Shown in pieces: positions 8,727 through 16,711 of a stretch of 64,000 bases of DNA (the stretch's first letter is position 1; each line of letters starts with the position of its first letter). The translations under genes and the position numbers were made by a program. Below the pieces are notes generated by a model. That model did not search any database, was not told the origin of the DNA, and saw only the letters and a list, made by a program, of their open reading frames with translations. The DNA comes from UBA1858 sp963976865 (lineage in GTDB: Bacteria > Pseudomonadota > Gammaproteobacteria > UBA4575): positions 51,011 through 115,010 of the forward strand of contig CAXBLY010000008.1 in NCBI GenBank assembly GCA_963976865.1, given 5' to 3'.

Positions 8727-8996
8727 TCACCCTCCTGATAATGCTTGAAAAATATAGACCTCACTATCCTTGTTAAGCAAATCACTTAATTGGATACGGT
8801 CACGTATATTTAAACCGTCTGCAATCACTGCAACATGTTTTCTAATTGCACCCTGATCATCCAGCACGTAACTGCGCACTTTGGGGTATCTGGCAAAATA
8901 ATGCGCGAACAATTCTGCAATTGAGCTCGCTTCAATCACCAGATCTGGACATTCAACCTGTCGCGCCAGATTGACTGAAAAATATAACGTTGCCAT
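8727..8996 (-). CDS. MoaD/ThiS-like sulfur-carrier protein
   Basis: An 89-residue ubiquitin-fold protein ending in SGG. A C-terminal diglycine is the feature of MoaD and ThiS, which carry sulfur as a thiocarboxylate after adenylation. The central part contains VIADGLNIRD and ends DSEVYIFQALSGG, like MoaD. No moaE, thiG or other cofactor gene is near, so the job is probably not ordinary molybdopterin or thiamine synthesis. Its last codons GGA GGG TGA form the ribosome binding site of the BNR gene, which suggests translational coupling. Confidence 0.85.
   Translation of the reverse strand: MATLYFSVNLARQVECPDLVIEASSIAELFAHYFARYPKVRSYVLDDQGAIRKHVAVIADGLNIRDRIQLSDLLNKDSEVYIFQALSGG
8730..8736 (-). 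promoter_or_regulatory. Ribosome binding site inside the MoaD-like diglycine codons
   Basis: AGGAGGG on the minus strand, formed by the end of the Ser codon and the two terminal Gly codons of the MoaD-like gene. It lies 6 bases upstream of the ATG at 8723 and so decides the start of the BNR gene. Confidence 0.75.
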
Positions 8997-9166
8997 GATT
9001 GATATTTTAGGAGCTTCCAGGAATAACTACTAGCCTGCATTTCCAGCAAATTAATTGTTTATATCAGCCAATTACACCATGATTTGAAACAGCTCAATTT
9101 AATACCTCTTGCGAATATTACTTAATTCAGTTACTTAATAATTTACAATCATTTCGGAGCTGTAAA

Positions 9167-9481
9167 ATGATATTAACCAATATAGAAGAAGTGCCGGGCA
9201 GAAAGATCCTGGAGCATTACGGTCTGGTACAAGGCAACACTATTCGCGCCAAACATGTGGGCAAGGATATTCTGGCTGGAATTAAAAATATTTTTGGCGG
9301 AGAGCTGGCAGCCTATACCGAACTACTCTCAGAATCACGCAAGGAAGCCACCAACCGAATGATTCAGCAAGCCGAAGCGATGGGAGCCAATGCCATTATA
9401 AATGTACGCTACAGTACATCATCCGTGGCTCAGGGTGCGGCCGAACTTTACGCATACGGCACAGCAGTACGAGTCGAATAA
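9167..9481 (+). CDS. YbjQ/UPF0145 family protein
   Basis: A 104-residue protein of the YbjQ (UPF0145, DUF74) family. Characteristic parts are a start with TTxxxPGR-like EEVPGRKI, then GGELAAYTELLSESRKEA and GANAIINVRYSTS. Members form pentamers; a heavy-metal role has been proposed but is not proven. The start follows CGGAGC. The stop overlaps the next ATG by one base, so the gene is the first of an operon with a second YbjQ-like gene and an M48 peptidase. Confidence 0.9.
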   Translation: MILTNIEEVPGRKILEHYGLVQGNTIRAKHVGKDILAGIKNIFGGELAAYTELLSESRKEATNRMIQQAEAMGANAIINVRYSTSSVAQGAAELYAYGTAVRVE

Positions 9482-9960
9482 TGGATATTCTTATTCTGGT
9501 GGCACTATTAGGCCTTGGATATTTTTTTGGTCAACGCGCAGAAAAAAAACATTACAAATCCATCATCGAACGTGAAGAACAATCAATCAGCTTGCCTGTA
9601 GTCACCTTTAAAACAGCGCCTGCAATAAAGCACTTCGAAGTAAATTCAGCGCTGATATCAGGCAGTGTTGTAATCTCTATCGATTTCTTCAAGCAATTTA
9701 TTGCATCACTAAAAATGCTGTTTGGCGGCCGCTTAACGACTTACGAATCACTGCTTGATCGCGCACGCCGGGAAGCATTACTTCGCCTGAAAGAACAGGC
9801 ACAAATTCGCAAGGCATTTGTTGTACTAAACACCAGAATCGAAACAGCTTCAATCAGCAAAAGCAGTGGACGAAGAGAAGGTGGTGTAGGCTCAATCGAA
9901 GTAGTCGCCTACGGCACAGCATTAACCATGACAGATAGACGTCGAAAAACAACAGAATGA
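9481..9960 (+). CDS. Membrane-anchored YbjQ-like protein
   Basis: A 159-residue protein whose first 15-20 residues form a hydrophobic segment (MDILILVALLGLGYFF), followed by a YbjQ-like domain: FGGRLTTYESLLDRARREALLRL corresponds to GGELAAYTELLSESRKEA of the gene before it, and ends VVAYGTALTM. It is thus a diverged, anchored copy of its neighbour. It starts within the TAATG overlap at 9481 and overlaps the M48 gene by 4 bases, so all three genes are translationally coupled. Confidence 0.8.
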   Translation: MDILILVALLGLGYFFGQRAEKKHYKSIIEREEQSISLPVVTFKTAPAIKHFEVNSALISGSVVISIDFFKQFIASLKMLFGGRLTTYESLLDRARREALLRLKEQAQIRKAFVVLNTRIETASISKSSGRREGGVGSIEVVAYGTALTMTDRRRKTTE

Positions 9961-10808
9961 AATACGTACCGTCTCAACCGCCTGAAGGTATTAACGTTTC
10001 AGATGAGCATCCGTTAAAGTCCTTTCTGATTCTCACAACAGGCACAATTGCAGTCATATTTATTCTGTTATTTGTTATTGCATTATTTGCCGACTTCATT
10101 GTGAGATTTATCCCTGTCGAATATGAGCAATCATTATTTGCAGACAAAAATATTGGCGACTTGATCACTAGCAGCGAAGGTGAAACACCCAAAGTTGTCG
10201 AGCAGTATTTACAGGAATTAGTGAACTCATTACACCAGCAAAGTGAACAGGAATATCGCGGCCATCAGTTTCATGTCAGTTTAAGCAATATGAATCAAGC
10301 CAATGCGTTTGCTGCACCTGGTGGATATATCGTTGTGACTACAGGCTTACTAAAAAGTATTGAATCTGAAAACGGACTTGCGATGGTACTAGCACATGAA
10401 ATTGGTCATCATTATGAAAGACATCCACTAAGAGGCTTGGGACGCGGCCTTGTGGTCACACTTTTCCTGTCCGCAATATCGGGCTTCGATGTTGGCGGCC
10501 TGGCTGACCGGTTTGTGGAAAAAACCGCTTTCATCGGCCAGCTTGCATACAGTCGAAAGCAGGAAAACGAGGCTGATAAAATAGCTGTAAAGTTATTACA
10601 GAGCAAATATGGCCATACCAGTGGTGCCAGCGAATTCTTTAGCCACATCAGATCAATCAGTTCCTACAACAGTGAGCCACCTGTTTTCTTAAGTACACAT
10701 CCATCAACACAGGCGCGTCTTGATTACCTTGAAAAAATAGAGCACTCATCAAAGGGTAACAAAAAGGAACTGCCTTCAGAAATTAAAAAGCAGCTACTGC
10801 TTAATTGA
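9957..10808 (+). CDS. M48 family membrane metalloprotease
   Basis: A 283-residue protein with an N-terminal membrane segment (about 25-47) followed by a zinc protease domain. The motif VLAHEIGHHYERHP provides HExxH, and QENEADKIAVKLL provides the downstream glutamate ligand. AAPGGYIVVTTGLL precedes it, as in the M48/Oma1/BepA group. The C-terminal STHPSTQARLDYLEKI is typical. The catalytic domain probably faces the periplasm. Operon position after two YbjQ-like genes suggests a shared envelope quality-control or stress role, which is inference. Confidence 0.9.
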   Translation: MKYVPSQPPEGINVSDEHPLKSFLILTTGTIAVIFILLFVIALFADFIVRFIPVEYEQSLFADKNIGDLITSSEGETPKVVEQYLQELVNSLHQQSEQEYRGHQFHVSLSNMNQANAFAAPGGYIVVTTGLLKSIESENGLAMVLAHEIGHHYERHPLRGLGRGLVVTLFLSAISGFDVGGLADRFVEKTAFIGQLAYSRKQENEADKIAVKLLQSKYGHTSGASEFFSHIRSISSYNSEPPVFLSTHPSTQARLDYLEKIEHSSKGNKKELPSEIKKQLLLN

Positions 10809-10817
10809 TTAACTCTC

Positions 10818-10988
10818 CTAGTGAACAGAACCCATTGCATCAACGTCCATTGCAATCAATTTCCATTCACTGATTAAATCCATGTCTGTATTGGCGGATC
10901 CATAATACAAGGCACCGCTTTTGGTCACGGCCAAATAATACGAACTTTCTGTATCGTCACGTTCTAACAACAAGTAACCATCATCCAT
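10818..10988 (-). CDS. Small hypothetical protein (56 residues)
   Basis: An open frame from the ATG at 10988 to TAG at 10818-10820, preceded by AGGA at suitable distance. The product begins MDDGYLLLERDD and continues with AVTKSGALYYG, a soluble, acidic, mixed-composition peptide with no low complexity. It lies convergent to the M48 gene in an otherwise unexplained gap. No family recognised; coding status rests on composition and ribosome site only. Confidence 0.45.
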   Translation of the reverse strand: MDDGYLLLERDDTESSYYLAVTKSGALYYGSANTDMDLISEWKLIAMDVDAMGSVH

Positions 10989-11107
10989 CGACAAGCATCC
11001 TAATAAAGTCTATCAATACTGACTTATATGGAGATGATTCAACGGTTTTTCAAGTGCAGAAACCGTCACTCACCACATGAATAAAAGATTACAGAAGGTG
11101 ATGTTAT

Positions 11108-12220
11108 CTAGCTGACTCTTTCATAGACTCCACGCACACCATGCTTGGATAATACGAATTGCCACAATTGAAGATCACGCGCACGAAATGCGCCTGCACA
11201 TGCCTGCAAGTAAAATTTCCACATTCGGTAAAAGCGTTCGCTGTAATCCGCTTTCAGCTCATCCCAACCCGCATTAAAATTGTTGTACCAAGCCATTAAT
11301 GTTTTGTCGTAATAAGCGCCAAAGTTATGCAAATCTTCTACCAGAAATAATTTTTCAGAGGCAGTTGCAACTTCTGCCAGTGAAGGAATCTGACCATTAG
11401 GGAAAATATATTTATGTATCCACGGATCTGGCGTGACGTTTGTCTCAAGACCACCAATTGTATGCAACAGCAACAACCCCTCGTCTTTTAAACACTGGTT
11501 AGCTGTTTGAAAAAAAGCACGATGATTTTTATTTCCTACATGTTCAAACATTCCCAGGGAAACAATATGGTCAAACTTGCCTTCCAGCAGTCGATAATCC
11601 TGTACAAGAATATCCACTGGCAGCCCTTTGCAGTTTTCTTTCGCGTAGTGTGCCTGCTCTTCCGAAATAGTGATTCCAGTGACTTTAACGCCGTAATTTT
11701 CCGCTGCAAATTTAGCAAAACTACCCCAGCCACAACCAATATCAAGTATGTGTTGTCCTTCCTCTAAATGCAGTTTGCGACAAACAAGATCCAGTTTTGC
11801 TTCCTGGGCCGCATCCAGATCGGCTGCGTCACGCCAGTATCCACAAGTGTACGTCAGTCGCTTATCAAGCATTATTTCAAAGATACGATTACCGAGATTA
11901 TAGTGACTATCAGCAACCTGTACTGCACGCGAAAGGTTTTGCAGATTGGTCAACTTGGCCTGAATCGATAGCGCTAAAAGTTTATATGGTTTAATTTTAT
12001 TACTAATATCACTCGATAAAATCTTGCAAATAAATTCATCCACACTCTCAACATCCCACCAGCCATCCATATAGCCTTCACCTAATGCAAGAGATCCCTC
12101 AGAAAATATGCGGTTGCAGAAATTTTCGTTATAAATTTTAACATCCCAGGGACGCGCTCCTGATACATTGATGTCTGCGTGACGTAATAATTCTTCACAC
12201 TTGTGACGTAAATTGCTCAT
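11108..12220 (-). CDS. cfa: Cyclopropane-fatty-acyl-phospholipid synthase
   Basis: Uses S-adenosylmethionine to add a methylene bridge to unsaturated acyl chains of membrane phospholipids. The 370-residue protein has the N-terminal lipid-binding part, then the marker DSHYNLGNRIFEIMLD and the SAM-binding site LDIGCGWGSF around residues 158-167. Further family parts are VTGITISEEQ, FDHIVSLGMFEHVG and WIHKYIFPNG. The C-terminal FYRMWKFYLQACAGAFRAR is standard. It stands alone, with long non-coding DNA upstream. Confidence 0.95.
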   Translation of the reverse strand: MSNLRHKCEELLRHADINVSGARPWDVKIYNENFCNRIFSEGSLALGEGYMDGWWDVESVDEFICKILSSDISNKIKPYKLLALSIQAKLTNLQNLSRAVQVADSHYNLGNRIFEIMLDKRLTYTCGYWRDAADLDAAQEAKLDLVCRKLHLEEGQHILDIGCGWGSFAKFAAENYGVKVTGITISEEQAHYAKENCKGLPVDILVQDYRLLEGKFDHIVSLGMFEHVGNKNHRAFFQTANQCLKDEGLLLLHTIGGLETNVTPDPWIHKYIFPNGQIPSLAEVATASEKLFLVEDLHNFGAYYDKTLMAWYNNFNAGWDELKADYSERFYRMWKFYLQACAGAFRARDLQLWQFVLSKHGVRGVYERVS

Positions 12221-12735
12221 TAATTAACCTGCTCTTTATTATTTTTATTGAGTGACAATTAAATTATCAGCAAAAATTATTAATGCAGATCAGACAGGTG
12301 TAAATTAAATAAAATAAATATCGATGATTAATTATATAAATGGCCTAACGAAACATGTTTCCACCTTCATGTTTCATAATTGCCAACAATACTGCCCGTC
12401 GACACCCATAAACTATTGCTTGTCACAATAATATCAATACATGCAGGATTTCTAAAATCTGGTAAAAATAACTGTACGGCCTACAAATGTTGTTTGCGAA
12501 GACGGATCATTCATGAATTTTTGTACCTGAAGCGGGTTTTTGCGTGTGTTTACCCTCTGCGCAGTACAAATCATGGCCAGAAACCTCAATTTAATTCATA
12601 CTCTGACGGTCTATAATCCGGATAAATTTTCGCCAGCCAGTAAATTTATAATCAGGTGATCGAATATTATCACCAGTTAGATTGAAATGATCACACAATA
12701 AAAACACAACTTATTGATTAATATGCAATAATTGG
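12221..12735. other. Long intergenic gap between cfa and aprMBA
   Basis: No convincing gene; the only frame over 70 codons (12380-12616, plus) has no ribosome site and unnatural composition. The gap holds two inverted repeats: GAAACATG (12350-12357) with CATGTTTC (12368-12375), and GGTGAT (12655-12660) with ATCACC (12669-12674). It is AT-rich near cfa, as expected for a promoter of that gene. Confidence 0.5.
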
Positions 12736-12740
12736 AGATT

Positions 12741-12810
12741 ATAGCGCTATCGACAAGCACCTTAAAAGACTTGCTAATATAGCTATAAGCTCACTTAAAA
12801 CGGCTATAAC
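12741..12810 (+). promoter_or_regulatory. Cluster of GCTAT-containing sites upstream of aprMBA
   Basis: Three related sites lie within 70 bases: the perfect palindromes ATAGCGCTAT (12741-12750) and TATAGCTATA (12778-12787), and the half-site GGCTATAAC (12802-12810). The last two GCTATAA copies start exactly 21 bases apart, that is two helical turns. Such spacing suggests an operator for a dimeric regulator or the -10 regions of promoters. About 90 bases separate the cluster from the aprM start. No regulator is identified. Confidence 0.4.
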
Positions 12811-12895
12811 TTTATTTAAGTTGTATTGTTATTCATGAGCCATCAAACTCTCGCCACAAAAAATAAATAACATTATTGTCAGGAGGCACAAAATA

Positions 12896-13747
12896 ATGTT
12901 CGAAACCAATCCCTTTGCTGTACTTTCAGCATATATTTCCCCCGAAATCATGCAAGGCTACGTAATACTTATGTTTGTATTTGTTATTGTCGGCACGATT
13001 CTCGATATGATGCATAAAAAAAGCGCGCAGTATTTCTTTGAAAATGCCGAGAAAGCAAAAAAGAATGCCAAACGCACTGTCAGTGGTGGAGAAAAAGTCT
13101 CGATGGCTGTCGCCACAGTCGCCAATGAGGTATTAACTTCTGGAGAATTCCAGAACACACGCCGCCGACTGTCTCATCTGTTGACAATGTATGGTTTCGT
13201 TATTTTTGTTGTCACTACTGCATGGTTGATTTTTGGATACACTTCTCAAGCAGCTACAGCGCCAACCGCATTGACAACAATGTGGCACATCGGCGCAATC
13301 ATGTTATGCCTGGGTGGATACTGGTTCTGGTTCTTTATTCGAGTCGACGTCGCCTCTGAAGGCGTGAAGTGGTACAACTTCAATGGTCGCGGAGACATCT
13401 TCATTGTTTCTCTACTCACTACCGGCACTTTTGCACTGTTATGGTCAGGCACCCTTGCCAGCGGCGGGTTACTTAACGTGATTTTCTTTGTTCTGTTCAT
13501 TGCATCAAGTACCACGTTATTCAGTACTGTTTTCTGGTCCAAGTTTGCACATATGTTTTTCAAACCTGCAGCCGCTTTCCAGAAGCGCACGACCAAAGCT
13601 GATGGCTCCTACGAAAATCTGCCTGAGATAGGCGATCTTACGGATCCTGCAGTCCAGTCAAAATTCCCGGATATCCCAGAGTATATGGGCACTAATCCAC
13701 CTAACATGGGTCAAGGCATCAAGCGTGAAGCCCCAAGCCATTACTAA
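12896..13747 (+). CDS. aprM: Adenylylsulfate reductase membrane anchor AprM
   Basis: A 283-residue membrane protein with about five hydrophobic segments (near residues 20-40, 100-120, 128-148, 170-190, 197-215), charged loops between the first and second, and a hydrophilic C-terminal tail. Immediate position before aprB and aprA identifies it as AprM, the anchor that in many sulfur oxidisers replaces QmoABC and links sulfite oxidation to the quinone pool. The start has an excellent AGGAGG site. The assignment rests mainly on gene order. Confidence 0.85.
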   Translation: MFETNPFAVLSAYISPEIMQGYVILMFVFVIVGTILDMMHKKSAQYFFENAEKAKKNAKRTVSGGEKVSMAVATVANEVLTSGEFQNTRRRLSHLLTMYGFVIFVVTTAWLIFGYTSQAATAPTALTTMWHIGAIMLCLGGYWFWFFIRVDVASEGVKWYNFNGRGDIFIVSLLTTGTFALLWSGTLASGGLLNVIFFVLFIASSTTLFSTVFWSKFAHMFFKPAAAFQKRTTKADGSYENLPEIGDLTDPAVQSKFPDIPEYMGTNPPNMGQGIKREAPSHY

Positions 13748-13783
13748 TTCTTACCTGTAACAAATTATAAAGAGAGAAATATT

Positions 13784-14266
13784 ATGCCTACTTTCGTATA
13801 TATGACTCGTTGCGATGGTTGTGGACATTGCGTTGATATCTGCCCTTCAGACATCATGCATATCGACACAACAACCCGACGTGCTTACAACATTGAGCCA
13901 AACATGTGCTGGGAGTGTTACTCCTGCGTTAAGGCTTGCCCACATAATGCCATTGACGTACGTGGTTATGCAGACTTTGCTCCTCTGGGTCACTCAGTAC
14001 GAGTTATTCGTGATGAAGAGAAAGGTGTTATTGCCTGGCGCATTAAATTCCGTAACGGCAAGAAAGACATGAATCTGCTTGCTCCGATTACAACCAAACC
14101 TTGGGGAACAGCTATTCCAGATCTATCCGAAGAGTCTGCTCCAAGTAAGGACATGACTGATAGCCAGTTACTTTTCAATGAGCCGAAATACATTCGCCTG
14201 GACGAAGGTGGTTTACATACACTTGAGTCTAATGGCTTGAAGATGAAAGAAGGAGTTTACTACTAA
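13784..14266 (+). CDS. aprB: Adenylylsulfate reductase subunit beta AprB
   Basis: Iron-sulfur subunit that carries electrons from AprA. The 160 residues contain two 4Fe-4S cysteine sets: CDGCGHCVDICP near the N-terminus (residues 9-20) and CWECYSCVKACP (about 44-55), followed by NAIDVRGYADFAPLG as in all AprB. The C-terminal tail wraps AprA in known structures. It begins 36 bases after aprM and its TAA overlaps the aprA ATG by one base. Confidence 0.97.
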   Translation: MPTFVYMTRCDGCGHCVDICPSDIMHIDTTTRRAYNIEPNMCWECYSCVKACPHNAIDVRGYADFAPLGHSVRVIRDEEKGVIAWRIKFRNGKKDMNLLAPITTKPWGTAIPDLSEESAPSKDMTDSQLLFNEPKYIRLDEGGLHTLESNGLKMKEGVYY

Positions 14267-16146
14267 TGGGTTACAAGACTGTTGTAGAAGATGACATAGA
14301 TGTTCTGATCGCGGGTGCCGGCATGGCGGGCACTGGTGCGGCATTTGAGTCTAGATACTGGGGTAAGGACAAGAAGATTGTCATTGCTGAGAAAGCAAAC
14401 ATGGATCGTTCAGGTGCTGTTGCACAGGGACTTTACGCGATCAACACCTACATGGGAACTCGTTTCGGTGAAAACAATCCTGAAGATCACGTACGTTATG
14501 CACGTATGGATCTGATGGGCATGGTTCGCGAAGATTTGCTGTTTGATATGGCGCGACACGTAGACTCTGCAGTTCACCAGTTCGAAGAATGGGGACTGCC
14601 GTTAATGCGTGATCCCAAGACCGGTGCTTATCAGCGTGAAGGTCGCTGGCAGATTATGATTCACGGCGAATCATATAAGCCTATTGTTGCTGAAGCCGCC
14701 AAGAAGTCAGCTGACAAGGTATTTAACCGAATCTGTGTCACACATCTACTTATGGATGACGCTAAAGAGAATCGTGTTGCAGGTGCAGTTGGTTTCAATG
14801 TCCGTACTGGTGACTACCACGTGTTCAAATCCAAAACAGTTATCTGTGCAGCTGGTGGTGCTTCAAACATCTTTAAACCACGCTCAGTGGGTGAAGGTGC
14901 CGGTCGAGTCTGGTACGCACCATGGTCATCAGGTTCTGCCTATGGCCTGCTAATTGAAGCTGGTGCAAAAATGACACAAATGGAAAATCGTATTGTGTTG
15001 GCGCGTTTCAAGGATGGCTACGGCCCTGTAGGTGCATATTTCCTTCACCTTAAAACCTATACACAAAACGGTGTTGGTGAAGAATATGAATCAAAATGGT
15101 TCCCTGAATTATCCAAGATGGTAGGTAAGGAATATCTGGATACAGAAGGTCAACATCTATCTCACAAGCCAATTCCAACATGTCTGCGTAACCATGCGTT
15201 CATCTCAGAAGTGAATGCGGGCCGTGGCCCGATTCATATGGTCACCATGGAAGCCTTCCAGGACCCTCATCTTGAGGAAATTGGTTGGCACAACTTCCTG
15301 GGCATGACAGTTGGTCAGGCAGTACTTTGGGCATCAACAGATGTAGATCCCAAATACGAAAATCCTGAATTAACAACTTCTGAGCCATATGTAATGGGCT
15401 CGCATGCGACAGGCTGTGGAGCATGGGTATCAGGCCCGGAAGATTTGTCACCACCAGAATACTTCTGGGGTTACAACCGCATGACAACTGTCGAAGGCCT
15501 TTTCGGTGCTGGTGATGCTGCTGGTGGAACACCACACGCATTTTCATCAGGTTCATTCACTGAAGGTCGCCTGGCTGCCAAAGCCGCTTGTAAATACATC
15601 GATGACGGCAAAGCAGAAGGTATAAAAGTCTCGCAGGAACAGCTTGATAGACGTAAACAACAAATCTACAAGCCGATGGAGCATTACAAAATCTATCGCA
15701 ATGAGATTACTGCAGGTTCCGTCAATCCTAATTACATCAACCCACGCCAGGGTCTTGACCGCTTGCAAAAGCTGATGGACGAATACGCGGGTGGTGTAAC
15801 AGTAAGCTATATGACCAACGAAAAGCTGCTTAACATCGGACTCAAGAAAATGAAAATGCTTGAGGAAGATCTGGAAAAGATTGCGGCAGAAGATATCCAT
15901 GAACTACTACGCGCATGGGAACTGAAGCATCGTCAACTTTCTTCCGAGGCAGTTTTACAGCATACTTTATTCCGCAAGGAAACCCGCTGGCCTGGTTACT
16001 ACTACCGTGGTGATGCCATGAAGCTGGATGATCAAAACTGGCATGTCCTAACTGTTTCTCGTCGCGATCCAAAGACTGGCGAGTACACCATGGAAAAAGC
16101 TCCTTGTTATCACCTTGTTAGTGATAAAGAGGAAAAAGTTGCATAA
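14266..16146 (+). CDS. aprA: Adenylylsulfate reductase subunit alpha AprA
   Basis: FAD-containing catalytic subunit. In sulfur oxidisers it joins sulfite and AMP to make APS; in sulfate reducers it works in reverse. The 626-residue length is normal. The FAD-binding start is VLIAGAGMAGTGAAFE (around 13-28), then RSGAVAQGLYAINTYMG. Other parts typical of AprA are GRWQIMIHGESYKPIVAEAAK, WYAPWSSGSAYGL, RNHAFISEVNAGRGPI and GSHATGCGAWVSGPED. The operon context with aprM instead of qmoABC argues for the oxidative direction. Confidence 0.97.
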   Translation: MGYKTVVEDDIDVLIAGAGMAGTGAAFESRYWGKDKKIVIAEKANMDRSGAVAQGLYAINTYMGTRFGENNPEDHVRYARMDLMGMVREDLLFDMARHVDSAVHQFEEWGLPLMRDPKTGAYQREGRWQIMIHGESYKPIVAEAAKKSADKVFNRICVTHLLMDDAKENRVAGAVGFNVRTGDYHVFKSKTVICAAGGASNIFKPRSVGEGAGRVWYAPWSSGSAYGLLIEAGAKMTQMENRIVLARFKDGYGPVGAYFLHLKTYTQNGVGEEYESKWFPELSKMVGKEYLDTEGQHLSHKPIPTCLRNHAFISEVNAGRGPIHMVTMEAFQDPHLEEIGWHNFLGMTVGQAVLWASTDVDPKYENPELTTSEPYVMGSHATGCGAWVSGPEDLSPPEYFWGYNRMTTVEGLFGAGDAAGGTPHAFSSGSFTEGRLAAKAACKYIDDGKAEGIKVSQEQLDRRKQQIYKPMEHYKIYRNEITAGSVNPNYINPRQGLDRLQKLMDEYAGGVTVSYMTNEKLLNIGLKKMKMLEEDLEKIAAEDIHELLRAWELKHRQLSSEAVLQHTLFRKETRWPGYYYRGDAMKLDDQNWHVLTVSRRDPKTGEYTMEKAPCYHLVSDKEEKVA

Positions 16147-16204
16147 GTAGTCTTTGATGAATAAGAGGCGGCCAATATTGGTTGCCTCTTACACTTCACA
16201 GTTT

Positions 16205-16249
16205 TAATTAAAAAAGGCCAGCAGCAAAACTGTTGGTCTTTTTTAATTA
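16205..16249 (+). terminator. Rho-independent terminator of aprMBA
   Basis: A-rich left arm plus GGCCAGCAG pairs with CTGTTGGTC followed by six T residues (loop about 5-6 bases, near 16224-16229). It starts about 60 bases after the aprA stop. A separate weaker stem, AAGAGGC (from 16164) with GCCTCTT, precedes it. Confidence 0.8.
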
Positions 16250-16293
16250 AAGATCGTTTAAAATTGTATTCACAATTTCACAATAGAACTCAT

Positions 16294-16644
16294 ATGAACA
16301 TTATCGAAAAAACAGACGACGAAATTCTTGAAGTTGCACACCCCATGTGGGATGACCTGATCAAATATTCCAATGCAGGCGAATATGGAAAATTCATTCG
16401 TAAATTTTCATACGATTTACTAATCGGCCTGAATGAAGTGGAAGTCGGAAAACAGTTTGCCAAAAGCGAACTGACCAAAACACTGGATCCGAATTACGAT
16501 TATCTGGGCATTATTCGCCGTGGTGAACATGTAACAGTCTTATATCGCATTAGAAGCACCAAGAAAGAAGGTGAGTGGCTCGGACGCCTCGTACTTGGTT
16601 TTGAAAAAGGTGAAATCAAGATTTTTGCTGCGTCAATATTTTAA
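16294..16644 (+). CDS. Hypothetical protein
   Basis: A 116-residue soluble protein beginning MNIIEKTDDEILEVAHPMW. It has no signal peptide, no cysteines and no motif known to me; the end is a beta-rich stretch GRLVLGFEKGEIKIFAASIF. Its size and alpha-plus-beta character resemble SnoaL/NTF2-like proteins, but that is only an impression. Frame use from 16264 would add 10 residues; the ATG at 16294 is chosen for composition. It follows the aprMBA terminator and so has its own promoter. Confidence 0.7.
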   Translation: MNIIEKTDDEILEVAHPMWDDLIKYSNAGEYGKFIRKFSYDLLIGLNEVEVGKQFAKSELTKTLDPNYDYLGIIRRGEHVTVLYRIRSTKKEGEWLGRLVLGFEKGEIKIFAASIF

Positions 16645-16711
16645 TTTCACCCTGATTTGATTAACAATCGCTATCTGCCAAAGCACATAATTAACGGCCG
16701 GGAATACAAGC

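Noticed and set aside
12380..12616. 78-residue plus-strand frame in the cfa-apr gap
   Set aside because: No ribosome site and unnatural composition (many Cys, His and Tyr).
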